From assembly GCF_012726205.1 (NCBI RefSeq), contig NZ_JAASAE010000004.1, positions 1-64,000 on the forward strand: 64,000 nucleotides of DNA. The letters run 5' to 3'. The position numbers and the translations under genes were made by a program. Below, one piece after another: positions 8,615 through 16,447 of this stretch (position 1 is its first letter; each line of letters opens with the position of its first letter). The stretch comes from Rhodococcus sp. HNM0569. GTDB taxonomy: Bacteria > Actinomycetota > Actinomycetes > Mycobacteriales > Mycobacteriaceae. The notes beneath the pieces were generated by a model. The model had not been told where the DNA came from. It worked only from the letters and a program-made list of their open reading frames with translations, and searched no databases.

Positions 8615-10132
8615 GTGGGCAGAGAAGTGGACGCTCGCACCTACACGCGAGAAGACCGGCGGATCTTCCGGAAGAAGGTGCAGGAGTGCGTCGCGGCGCT
8701 CGAGCGGATGCTGCGTGAAAACGCCTTCGGGGACGACGTGCACCGGCCCGAGCCGCTGCTCGGGATGGAGATCGAATTCAACCTCGTCCGACGAGACATG
8801 ACTCCCGCGATGTCCAACAGCGAGGTGCTCGCCGCGATCGACGACGAGTCGGTCTTCCAGACCGAGCTCGGGCAGTTCAACGTCGAGATGAATGTGCGCC
8901 CGCGTCCGTTCAGTGGCGAGGAGACCTTCGAGCTCGAACGCACACTGCGCGCGTCGCTGCACGTGGCGGATGCGCGGATCGGCGACCACGACGCCGAACT
9001 CGTCATGATCGGAATGCTGCCGACGCTGGGTCTCGACCATCTCGGCCGCGACCGCATCACCGACAACCCCCGTTACGAGCTGCTCAACGAACAGATCTTC
9101 GCGGCGCGCGGCGAAGACATCGAACTCGACGTCGACGGTGTCGCGATGCCCGGGCGGCCCACCGATCATCTGCGTGCCGACACGAACTCCGTCGTGCCCG
9201 AAGCGGCGTGCACGTCGCTGCAACTGCACCTGCGGGTGGCGCCCGACGAGTTCGCGCCGCACTGGAACGCCGCGCAGTGTCTTGCAGGCGTTCAGGTCGC
9301 GCTCGGCGCCAACTCGCCGTTCCTCGCGGGCAAGGCACTGTGGCACGAGACGCGCATCCCCGTGTTCGAGCAGGCGACGGACACGCGTCCGCAAGAACTC
9401 GTGAATCAGGGTGTGCGGCCGCGGGTGTGGTTCGGCGAGCGCTGGATCAACTCCGTGTTCGACCTGTTCGAGGAGAACTCACGGTACTTCCCGGCGCTGC
9501 TGCCGGAGGTCGAGGACCAGGATCCGATCGCCGAGCTCGATGCGGGCCGGGTGCCGTCGCTCGGCGAGCTGCAGATGCACAACGGCACGATCTACCGATG
9601 GAATCGGCCGGTGTACGACGTCATCGACGGCACACCGCATTTGCGGATCGAGAACCGTGTGCTGCCCGCGGGGCCGACCGTGATCGACACGATGGCGAAT
9701 GCCGCCTTCTACTACGGCACCCAGCGGGCGTTCGTCGAATCCGGACGGCCGCTGTGGTCGCACATGTCCTTCGACGCGGCCGAGGAGAACCTGCACCAGG
9801 GCGCGAAGTACGGCATCGACGCGCGCGTGTACTGGCCCGACATCGGATGGGTCGCCGTCTCGGAGCTGGTGTTGCGCAAGCTTCTTCCGCTCGCCGACCA
9901 GGGCCTCGCGTCGCTCGGCGTCGACGCAAAGGCGCGCGACCGCTATCTGTCCGTCGTCGAAGGCCGTTGTCTCGCAAGACAGAACGGCGCCTCGTGGCAG
10001 CGCGACCGCGTCGCGGTACGGGAAGACGCGGGGGAGAGCCGCCCGGATGCCCTCGCCGGAATGCTGCGCGACTACATCGCGCACATGCACGAGGGCGATC
10101 CGGTGCACACGTGGCCCGTGCGGGGCGTGTAG
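8615..10132 (+). CDS. GCS2-family glutamate-cysteine ligase-like protein
   Basis: A 505-residue ATP-grasp-like ligase of the GCS2 superfamily. The N-terminal LLGMEIEFNLVRRDMTP gives the metal-binding Glu-x-Glu. A second acidic set, ELGQFNVEMNVRP, and the strand VPEAACTSLQLHLRV follow. C-terminal LRIENRVLPAGPTV supplies a substrate arginine. The family joins an amino group to glutamate or another carboxylate. Actinobacteria make mycothiol rather than glutathione, so the true substrate may not be cysteine. The GTG at 8615 has GAGGGGA 7 nt upstream. It appears monocistronic. Confidence 0.72.
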   Translation: MGREVDARTYTREDRRIFRKKVQECVAALERMLRENAFGDDVHRPEPLLGMEIEFNLVRRDMTPAMSNSEVLAAIDDESVFQTELGQFNVEMNVRPRPFSGEETFELERTLRASLHVADARIGDHDAELVMIGMLPTLGLDHLGRDRITDNPRYELLNEQIFAARGEDIELDVDGVAMPGRPTDHLRADTNSVVPEAACTSLQLHLRVAPDEFAPHWNAAQCLAGVQVALGANSPFLAGKALWHETRIPVFEQATDTRPQELVNQGVRPRVWFGERWINSVFDLFEENSRYFPALLPEVEDQDPIAELDAGRVPSLGELQMHNGTIYRWNRPVYDVIDGTPHLRIENRVLPAGPTVIDTMANAAFYYGTQRAFVESGRPLWSHMSFDAAEENLHQGAKYGIDARVYWPDIGWVAVSELVLRKLLPLADQGLASLGVDAKARDRYLSVVEGRCLARQNGASWQRDRVAVREDAGESRPDALAGMLRDYIAHMHEGDPVHTWPVRGV

Positions 10133-10525
10133 ATCAAACGCAGAGTCGCCCTACCGAGAACGCACGCACGAGGAATGATCTCCCCACCTATCCAGCTTTC
10201 AACGGTCTTGGGCGTCTCATCCACAGCTTCGGTCCAGCGGTGTGCTCCGGCGTACGTAACAGGTCTGGCCTTGGCCGATCCCGAATTTGTGTGACTGGCG
10301 CTCGGCCTGTACGAGTCGCCGTCAAAACGAAGCTGGCTGAGCGGTGCGTCGAACCGATTGCGAGTCTGTTTCGATTGTTGCGTTCGAGTAAAGCCAGCTG
10401 AATGCACCTCTTGGCGCGTAACGAATTCAAACACTCTCGGAACTACCTTCCCGACCGTTGCCCGCGTCGACGGTTGCACATTGCTCACACGCCGGCGAAC
10501 AGTCGGCTCTAGGGAAGGACTCTCA
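10133..10525. other. 393-bp non-coding stretch at the left border of the cyanate/sulfur block
   Basis: No frame here has convincing codon bias or a ribosome site. Base composition is visibly less GC-rich than the flanking genes (for example 10340-10440). The right end holds the promoter region of the OsmC gene, with AGGGAAGGA before the ATG. I see no transposase fragment, tRNA or attachment repeat. It may mark an old insertion boundary. Confidence 0.4.
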
Positions 10526-11062
10526 ATGACCGAGACGACCACCGCTCTGGCCGGGATCGACGTCGACGGATTGATCGAGTTGTCGGAGACGGCGAAGAAG
10601 GAGCCCTCGACCGGACTGAAGACCCTCAAGGCCACCACCACCTGCGAGGGTGGATTCCGCAACCTGACGCAGGTGCGGACCCTCGACCCCGTACTCGTCT
10701 CCGAGCCGTGCCACCTGCTCGGCGACGATGCCGCACCGAACCCGTCGGAGGTGGCTCTGGCAGCACTGGGCTCCTGCATCTCGGTGGGGCTGCTCGCCAA
10801 TGCCACCGCGAAGGGCGTCACGCTGAGCAAGCTGGAGGTGGCGATGGAGGGCGACATCGACATTTCCGCGGTGTGGGGCGTCGGCGACACCCCGAAGGAG
10901 AAGGTCACCGGTTTCACCGCGGTCCGCTGCGCCATCACCATGGCTGGAGACGCGGACGAGGCGACCCTGGAGGAGATCCGAGAGAACGCGATGTTCTGGT
11001 CGCCGGTCGTCAACACCTTCACGCGTCCGGTGGCAGTGACCTCCACCCTCACCGTCGAGTGA
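10526..11062 (+). CDS. OsmC-family redox protein
   Basis: A 178-residue OsmC/Ohr superfamily protein. The two family cysteines are seen in EPCHLLGDDAAPNPSEVAL (Cys62) and AALGSCISVGLL (Cys84). The first 30 residues are an extension. Family members reduce organic hydroperoxides or act on other thiol-reactive compounds using this cysteine pair and a dithiol. It precedes cyanase by 202 bp with a hairpin between, so it is probably a separate transcript. OsmC-like genes often accompany flavin-dependent sulfur-compound oxygenases, which suggests a role in dealing with reactive sulfur here. Confidence 0.75.
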   Translation: MTETTTALAGIDVDGLIELSETAKKEPSTGLKTLKATTTCEGGFRNLTQVRTLDPVLVSEPCHLLGDDAAPNPSEVALAALGSCISVGLLANATAKGVTLSKLEVAMEGDIDISAVWGVGDTPKEKVTGFTAVRCAITMAGDADEATLEEIRENAMFWSPVVNTFTRPVAVTSTLTVE

Positions 11063-11100
11063 ATCCCGGCACGTTCGCGCCATGTGATGGCCTCCGTCTC

Positions 11101-11122
11101 GGAGCCGGTCCCCGCCGGCTCC
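11101..11122 (+). terminator. Hairpin after the OsmC-like gene
   Basis: GGAGCCGG (11101-11108) and CCGGCTCC (11115-11122) form an 8-bp perfect stem with a 6-nt loop. There is no T-tract, so termination is only probable. Confidence 0.4.
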
Positions 11123-11152
11123 GGGAGGGCACCGAGCAGTGGACGTGTCTCT

Positions 11153-11170
11153 ACCGGAACACATTCCGGT
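11153..11170. promoter_or_regulatory. Perfect inverted repeat upstream of cyanase (putative operator)
   Basis: ACCGGAA-CACA-TTCCGGT is an exact 7-bp inverted repeat 95 bp before cynS. Downstream a -10-like TAGCGT (11229-11234) and AAGGGAG before the ATG complete a plausible promoter region. The GGAACA inside the palindrome also resembles an ECF -35 element, but the spacing to a CGTGT element is only about 12 nt. Confidence 0.45.
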
Positions 11171-11264
11171 AATCGTGTCGAAACATCGGGCGGATACCGT
11201 CTGACAACACCAATTACTCTTCGGCACTTAGCGTTTCGAGAATCCTTCGACAAGGGAGCGTGTC

Positions 11265-11705
11265 ATGATCAGCAAAAATGATGCAGGGGAACTGATGTCC
11301 CGTGCGCGATTCCGGGCCGGGCTCACCTGGACGGAGATCGCCGAGAAAATCGGGAAGCCGCGAGTGTGGACGACGGCGGCGCTGCTCGGTCAGCACTCGA
11401 TGAGCAAGGAGGACGCGATCACGGTCGGCGAGATCCTCGACCTCGACGCGGACGTCGTCGAGGCGTTGCAGGTCCAGCCGTACCGCGGGTCGTCCGAAGG
11501 CGTGCCCACCGACCCGACCATGTACCGCTTCCACGAGGCGCTGCAGGTGTACGGTCCCGCGATCAAGGAACTCATCCACGAGGAGTTCGGCGACGGGATC
11601 ATGAGCGCCATCAACTTCACCCTCGACATCCAGCGCCGCACGGACCCGGCAGGCGACCGCGTCGTCGTCACCTTCGACGGGAAGTTCCTCGACTACCAAT
11701 GGTGA
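11265..11705 (+). CDS. cynS: Cyanate hydratase (cyanase)
   Basis: Converts cyanate plus bicarbonate to ammonia and two CO2 (via carbamate). The 146-residue length is close to E. coli CynS. All three catalytic residues are present with an offset of 8: Arg88 and Glu91 in MYRFHEALQVYGPA, and Ser114 in GDGIMSAINF. The N-terminal half is the helix-turn-helix-like domain used for decamer assembly. It is followed after 50 bp by the flavoprotein gene and shares the strand of the whole sulfur/ABC block, so it is probably the first gene of that operon. It supplies nitrogen and removes toxic cyanate. Confidence 0.95.
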   Translation: MISKNDAGELMSRARFRAGLTWTEIAEKIGKPRVWTTAALLGQHSMSKEDAITVGEILDLDADVVEALQVQPYRGSSEGVPTDPTMYRFHEALQVYGPAIKELIHEEFGDGIMSAINFTLDIQRRTDPAGDRVVVTFDGKFLDYQW

Positions 11706-11755
11706 CGTGAATTACTCACCGCCCCAGACATTCCCACTCAGACTGGAGAATCACC

Positions 11756-12838
11756 ATGAGCACCCCCGTTCAGGACGCGGCCACGCGGTCGGACTACCTC
11801 CTCTCGCAGAGCATCGGTGACGAGGTGGCGGCACGCGCCGACGCCCTCGACCGCGACGGCGGCCAGGCCCGCGCTGTTCTCGAACTTCTCGCAGCGGACG
11901 GCGCACTCGACCTGGGTGCACCGCACAACGCCGACGGTGGGCTCGGGGCGATGGCAGGGGTAATCTCCGAGTTGTCGTCGCGCTGCATGAGCTCAGCGTT
12001 CACGACCTGGGCACACCGGATGACAATCGAATACCTTGCGGCCGCGGGCACCCCGTACGCGGAGCTGATGCTGCCGCGGCTGCGCTCCGGGGAGATGCCG
12101 GGGATCACCGGTATGGCAGCCTCGTTCCGTGAACTTGCCGGCTGCGGCAGCCTCGAGATCACCGCGACTCCTGACGGCGACGGGTACGTCCTGAACGGGC
12201 CGATCCGCTGGGCGTCGAACCTGTACGAAGACGCTCTGCTGGTCACGGGGGTGCGCACCGAACAGGGGGAGCGGCTGGCCGTCGCACTTCCCCTGGCGAC
12301 GCCCGGTATCACGGTGGGCTCGCCCTTCTCGCTGCTGGCACTGGGGAGCACCGCGTCATCGTTCCTCACGCTGACCGATGTCCGGATCGGGGCCGAGAAC
12401 ATTCTGACGAGGGATTTCGAAAAGTTCCTCACCGCGGTGCGCCCCACCTTCATGGTGCTGCAGACGGCGATGTGCGCAGGTCTGGCACGCACCTGCATCG
12501 CGCAGGCCCGGCAGTCCCTGGTGGGTGTGAACGCGGTGTTCGCCACGGAGGTCGAATCGATGGCGGGCAAGCTCGCGCTAGTCTCGTCGGCTGCCACCAA
12601 GACTGCCCACAGCGTGGGCGGGCTCGTTCCGCCGACACGCGCAGAGCTGCTCGCACTACGGCTCGCGGGCGCCGAGGTGGCCAGCGGCGCGGCGGCGCTC
12701 GAGGCGCGGACCGCAGGCGGCAAGGGCTACGCCAGCAGCTCGGGCGCGAGCCGACGGTTCCGGGAGGCGGCGTTCATCCCGGTGCAGTCCCCCTCCGAGG
12801 CTCAACTGCGGTGGGAGCTCGCCTCGTGCGGGCAATGA
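11756..12838 (+). CDS. Acyl-CoA-dehydrogenase-fold flavoprotein (SfnB/DszC-like monooxygenase candidate)
   Basis: A 360-residue protein of the acyl-CoA dehydrogenase superfamily. It has the N-terminal helical domain (about 1-110), the beta domain with ITGMAASFRELAG and IRWASNLYEDA, and the C-terminal helical domain with TAGGKGYASSSGASRRFREA. No catalytic glutamate of true acyl-CoA dehydrogenases is evident. It sits beside an HpaC-type flavin reductase and an importer. In this fold that arrangement points to an FMNH2-dependent monooxygenase of the DszC/SfnB type, acting on a sulfur- or nitrogen-containing compound. Enzyme class is inferred and the substrate is unknown. It overlaps the sigma-factor gene (ATGA). 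Confidence 0.7.
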   Translation: MSTPVQDAATRSDYLLSQSIGDEVAARADALDRDGGQARAVLELLAADGALDLGAPHNADGGLGAMAGVISELSSRCMSSAFTTWAHRMTIEYLAAAGTPYAELMLPRLRSGEMPGITGMAASFRELAGCGSLEITATPDGDGYVLNGPIRWASNLYEDALLVTGVRTEQGERLAVALPLATPGITVGSPFSLLALGSTASSFLTLTDVRIGAENILTRDFEKFLTAVRPTFMVLQTAMCAGLARTCIAQARQSLVGVNAVFATEVESMAGKLALVSSAATKTAHSVGGLVPPTRAELLALRLAGAEVASGAAALEARTAGGKGYASSSGASRRFREAAFIPVQSPSEAQLRWELASCGQ

Positions 12839-13488
12839 CCGCCGAACCGATGTCCGCTACCGAACCGGCCTCCGACGGTGCCGCTCCCTCCGAATGGTCC
12901 CGCGAGCAGATCGCCGAGTGGTATCCGGGGATGCTGCGCTTCGCTCGGACGATGGTGTCGGCGGAGATCGCCGAGGACGTCGTCCAGGAGACGTGGATCG
13001 CCGTGCTGAGTGGGATGGAGCGGTTCGAGGGCCGGTCGAGCCTCCGGACGTGGGTGTATGCGGTCCTACGCAACAAGGCCCGCAAGGCGCTGGGCACCGA
13101 GGTGCGTCGGCGCGACCGGGAGGCGGAGAGACTCGACGACGAGATCGATCCCTTGGCCGGCCGCCTCCACCCGCCGGGGCATCCGGACGCGGGGCACTGG
13201 TCCCTACCTCCGTCGGCGCGTTTCGTGCCCGAGGAACGGGCTGTCGCCGCCGAGCTCCGGGAGAAGGTCCGGCAGGCACTGGAGATGCTCCCGCCGCGCC
13301 AGCGCCAGGTGGTCCAGCTGCGCGACGTGGAGGGGTTCAGTCCAGAGGAGGTGTGCGAACTCCTCGGCCTCGACGCAGGCAACCAGCGCATTCTGTTGCA
13401 CCGCGGACGCGGGAAACTGCGCGCACACATCGAGTGCTACCAATTCGGCCGCGGTTGCCCCGACAACGAATCAGGAACCTGGCTATGA
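12835..13488 (+). CDS. ECF-family RNA polymerase sigma factor
   Basis: A 217-residue sigma-70 family protein. Region 2 is LRFARTMVSAEIAEDVVQETW followed by FEGRSSLRTWVYAVLRNKARK. Region 4 is LPPRQRQVVQLRDVEGFSPEEV with a recognition helix ending LLHRGRGKLR. The two are joined by an unusually long Pro/Gly linker (about 105-135). Start and stop overlap both neighbours by 4 nt. The next gene encodes a zinc-type anti-sigma, so this is a sigma/anti-sigma pair embedded in a metabolic operon. Its regulon probably includes this operon, but no clear ECF promoter was identified. Confidence 0.88.
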   Translation: MTAEPMSATEPASDGAAPSEWSREQIAEWYPGMLRFARTMVSAEIAEDVVQETWIAVLSGMERFEGRSSLRTWVYAVLRNKARKALGTEVRRRDREAERLDDEIDPLAGRLHPPGHPDAGHWSLPPSARFVPEERAVAAELREKVRQALEMLPPRQRQVVQLRDVEGFSPEEVCELLGLDAGNQRILLHRGRGKLRAHIECYQFGRGCPDNESGTWL

Positions 13489-13802
13489 ACGAGACCGGCG
13501 ACGCACCCCATGCCGCCAGGGCGCCGGAGATCGACTGCATCGACTTCCTGCGCCTGGTCGACACCCTGCTCGACGTCGACGACACGCAGTGGGACGCGAC
13601 GATGGTGCGGCACCTGCGGGGTTGTCCGCCGTGCCGCGTGTTCCTCGAGCAACTCATCGACCTGCGACACCTACTGCGCACTTCGGACGGCGACACCGTC
13701 GATCCGGACGATCCGCGAATCGCGGCGCTGCTGGCCGCGGTCACCACGAGCCGAAAGGACTCCGACACCGATGAGCATCATCCCGGACGTCTCGACACCT
13801 GA
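13485..13802 (+). CDS. Zinc-binding anti-sigma factor (short)
   Basis: A 105-residue protein with the ZAS signature HxxxCxxC (HLRGCPPC, about residues 45-52). It follows an N-terminal acidic helix (IDCIDFLRLVDTLLDVDD) and precedes a predicted helix that would clamp the sigma factor. It lacks a membrane segment, so it is a soluble anti-sigma, likely sensing a thiol-reactive or redox signal through the Zn-cysteines. It is coupled to the sigma gene by ATGA overlap, and its end overlaps the flavin reductase start by 32 nt. Confidence 0.75.
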   Translation: MNETGDAPHAARAPEIDCIDFLRLVDTLLDVDDTQWDATMVRHLRGCPPCRVFLEQLIDLRHLLRTSDGDTVDPDDPRIAALLAAVTTSRKDSDTDEHHPGRLDT

Positions 13803-14328
13803 GGACGACCTGACCGGAAACTGGTTGTGCGGCGGCTCGATCGACGCGGCAACCCTGCGGAACACGGCGGGCGCCTTCCCGAGCGGCGTCACGATCATCA
13901 CCGCGAGCGCCGGATCCACTCCGGTGGGGCTGACGATCAGCTCGTTCGCATCTGTGTCCCTCGATCCGCCGCTGCTGCTCGTCTGCGTGGCGCGCACGGC
14001 GGGTAGTCTCCCTGCCTTCCGCGCCGGTGGACCGATGGCCGTCAACATCCTCGCCAACGACCAGGCTTGGCTTGCAAAGCGTTTCGCGAGCCGGCACGAC
14101 GACCGATTCGCAAGCGTCGACTACACACTCGGGCCGCACGGCGTGCCACTCCTCGACGGGGTGAGCGCCTGGATGGACTGCCACATCGCACGCATCTACG
14201 ACGGCGGCGACCACGTCATCCTCCTCACCAGGGTCCACTCGGTGCACCGATCCGACTCGATGCCCCTGCTGTACCACTCGGGCGCGATGTACGACTGGGA
14301 GCAGGCCGCCACGGAGAACACGACGTGA
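13771..14328 (+). CDS. Flavin reductase (HpaC/DIM6 family)
   Basis: A 185-residue NAD(P)H:FMN oxidoreductase-like protein. The conserved parts are AGAFPSGVTIITASAGSTP, LTISSFASVSLDPPLLLVCV and VNILANDQAWLAKRFA, ending with DHVILLTRVHSV. It supplies reduced flavin to a partner oxygenase; the partner is most likely the acyl-CoA-dehydrogenase-fold protein two genes upstream. The ATG at 13771 has GAAAGGA upstream and lies inside the end of the anti-sigma gene. Its own stop overlaps the binding-protein start by 4 nt. Confidence 0.85.
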   Translation: MSIIPDVSTPEDDLTGNWLCGGSIDAATLRNTAGAFPSGVTIITASAGSTPVGLTISSFASVSLDPPLLLVCVARTAGSLPAFRAGGPMAVNILANDQAWLAKRFASRHDDRFASVDYTLGPHGVPLLDGVSAWMDCHIARIYDGGDHVILLTRVHSVHRSDSMPLLYHSGAMYDWEQAATENTT

Positions 14329-15557
14329 GCGGGCTGAGCCGACGCCGGTTCCTCGGGTTGGGCGCGGCGCTGACGAGCACCGGAATGCTCGCCGGATGCG
14401 CGACGGTAAGCGGGGCGCAAGCGCCCGTCGTCGACAGCGTCGACACCGGGTTCGCCGCCGAACCCCTCCGTGGGATCGAGAAGCCGGACATCACAGTCGG
14501 TTTCATCCCGATCACATGCGCCTCCCCGATCGTCAACGCCGCCCCGCTCGGCATCTACGCCAAGCATGGTCTCAACGTCACCCTGAAGAAATTCTCCGGC
14601 TGGGCCGAGGTGTGGGGTGCGTACGCGACCGGCGAGATCCAAGCCACACACATGCTCGCTCCGATGCCGCTGGCCATCCACAATGGGCTCGCGTCCGGGC
14701 AGACCGCAACCCGACTACCGCTGCTGACCAACAGCAACGGCCAGGCGATCACCCTGGCACTCGAACATCGGGATCGGGTGCACGGGCCGGAGGACATGGC
14801 GAGGTTCGTGCTCGGCATCCCGTTCGACTACTCGATGCACAACCTGCTGCTGCGGCATTACCTCAGCACCGGCGGAGTGGATCCCGACACCGACGTCGAA
14901 CTACGCGTCATGCGTCCGGCGGACATGGTCGCGAATCTGGTCACCGGCAACATCGACGGCTACCTCGCCCCCGACCCGTTCAACCAGCGGGCCGTCGCCA
15001 TCGGCGCCGGCTACCTGCACGTCCTCACCCGTGACCTCTGGAACGGGCACCCATGCTGCAGCTTCGCGGTCCGCGACGACTTCGCTGCCGAGAATCCCGT
15101 GACGTACCGGGCCCTGACCCGTGCCGTCGTCGACGCTGCACTGTGGAGCAACGATCCCGGTCACCGTGCCGCCGCTGCGCGGTCGATGGCCGCCGAGTCG
15201 TACCTGAATCAGAATCCCGAACTGCTGACCCAGGTTCTCACGGGCGAGTTTCCGGATGGGACCGGTCGCCAGCTGTCCGTCCCCGACCGGATTCGGTTCT
15301 CGCCGTACCCATATGAGGCGATGGGTGTGTGGATGCTCTCCCAGTTCCAGCGGTGGGGGCTGGTTCCGGAGGGCACCTTCACCACAGCCGAGTCGTACCG
15401 GCGTTCGGTCCGGCCCGTATTCGACACCACCACAGCGGCAACCGCACTCACCGATCTCGGGTCGGCCCCGCCCCAATGGAATCCGGAGCTGATCATGGGC
15501 TCGCTCTTCGATCCGTCCGACCCCACCCCCTGGACAGCGAAGCAGGTGAAAGTATGA
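14325..15557 (+). CDS. ABC transporter substrate-binding lipoprotein (nitrate/cyanate/sulfonate type)
   Basis: A 410-residue exported lipoprotein with a twin-arginine signal SRRRFLGLG followed by a lipobox LAGC (Cys about 25). The mature part resembles the NrtA/CmpA/SsuA class: VGFIPITCASPIVNAAPLGI, a YAKHGLNVTLKKFSGW strand and GNIDGYLAPDPFNQRA. This class binds small anions such as nitrate, bicarbonate, cyanate or alkanesulfonates. Next to cyanase and sulfur genes, cyanate, thiocyanate or a sulfonate are the leading candidates. It starts at a GTG overlapping the previous stop and overlaps the permease by 4 nt. Confidence 0.85.
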   Translation: MSGLSRRRFLGLGAALTSTGMLAGCATVSGAQAPVVDSVDTGFAAEPLRGIEKPDITVGFIPITCASPIVNAAPLGIYAKHGLNVTLKKFSGWAEVWGAYATGEIQATHMLAPMPLAIHNGLASGQTATRLPLLTNSNGQAITLALEHRDRVHGPEDMARFVLGIPFDYSMHNLLLRHYLSTGGVDPDTDVELRVMRPADMVANLVTGNIDGYLAPDPFNQRAVAIGAGYLHVLTRDLWNGHPCCSFAVRDDFAAENPVTYRALTRAVVDAALWSNDPGHRAAAARSMAAESYLNQNPELLTQVLTGEFPDGTGRQLSVPDRIRFSPYPYEAMGVWMLSQFQRWGLVPEGTFTTAESYRRSVRPVFDTTTAATALTDLGSAPPQWNPELIMGSLFDPSDPTPWTAKQVKV

Positions 15558-16447
15558 GTACCTCACAGACCGAACACCTCGACGCCGGCAGCGTCCCTGC
15601 TCGGGACGACGCGACGGGACGACAACCGCAGGCCCCTGCGCGAAAGCCGCCACGACGAGAACGGAAGTCGCGGTCCGGCACCGCCATCCGGGCGGCCATC
15701 CTCTTCCTGCTGATCTCCATCCTGTTCGTCGGGATGTGGCAGATGGCCACGTCCGCGGAAGGTGGCTCCGGGCTGGCCCCGACGCCGGGGGAAACCTGGC
15801 AGCGACTGCTCGACGTCCTGGCCGACCCGTTCTATGTGGCAGGACCCAACAGTGTGGGCATCTTCTGGCACCTGCTGGCAAGCCTGCAGCGCGTCGTCAT
15901 CGGGTTCGGACTCGCCGCGGTGGTCGCGATCCCGCTGGGCTTCATCCTGGGCACCAGCACCGCACTTCGATGGGCCGTGGATCCGTTCGTCCAGATCCTC
16001 CGGCCGGTGTCCCCACTCGCGTGGCTGCCACTGGGTCTGGCGCTGCTCAGCGACGCCGAGGCGACCGCACTGTTCGTGATCTTCATGTCCGCGCTCTGGC
16101 CGATCCTGCTCAACACAATCGACGGTGTCCGCGGCGTGAACCCTCTCTATCTGGATCTGGCCCGCACAGTCGAGGCCGGCCGCATCACCGTCGTCCGGAG
16201 GATCCTGCTCCCAGCGGCGCTGCCCTCGATGATCACCGGCCTACGGATGTCGCTGTCCACTGCCTGGCTGGTCATCATTGCTGCCGAGATGCTCGTCGGG
16301 GGAAGGGGAATGGGCTACTTCGTGTGGAACGAGTGGAACAAGCTCAACATCCCCAGCATCCTCGTCGCCATCCTCCTCATCGGCGTCGTCGGTCTCGTCC
16401 TCGACCGCGCGGTCACCGCGCTCCAGAAGGTGGTCCCCAATGCCTGA
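15554..16447 (+). CDS. ABC transporter permease (nitrate/sulfonate/taurine type)
   Basis: A 297-residue protein. About 45 residues are cytoplasmic and basic, then about six membrane helices follow. The EAA-type loop is DLARTVEAGRITVVRRILLPAALPS. The helix phrase RPVSPLAWLPLGLALL matches SsuC/NrtB/TauC permeases. It works with the upstream binding protein and downstream ATPase to import the operon substrate. It overlaps both neighbours (4 and 8 nt). Confidence 0.88.
   Translation: MSTSQTEHLDAGSVPARDDATGRQPQAPARKPPRRERKSRSGTAIRAAILFLLISILFVGMWQMATSAEGGSGLAPTPGETWQRLLDVLADPFYVAGPNSVGIFWHLLASLQRVVIGFGLAAVVAIPLGFILGTSTALRWAVDPFVQILRPVSPLAWLPLGLALLSDAEATALFVIFMSALWPILLNTIDGVRGVNPLYLDLARTVEAGRITVVRRILLPAALPSMITGLRMSLSTAWLVIIAAEMLVGGRGMGYFVWNEWNKLNIPSILVAILLIGVVGLVLDRAVTALQKVVPNA

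Noticed and set aside
10188-10430. 80-residue minus-strand ORF, considered as a transposase remnant
   Set aside because: No transposase motif, poor codon bias and no inverted repeats.
11171-11205. Second ECF promoter (GAAAC then CGTCTG) before cynS
   Set aside because: The spacing of about 13 nt is too short for known ECF promoters; kept only as part of a possible regulatory region.
10072-11253. Minus-strand open frame across the 10133-10525 gap and the OsmC gene
   Set aside because: No ribosome site, no domain, and it is antisense to a clear OsmC family gene.
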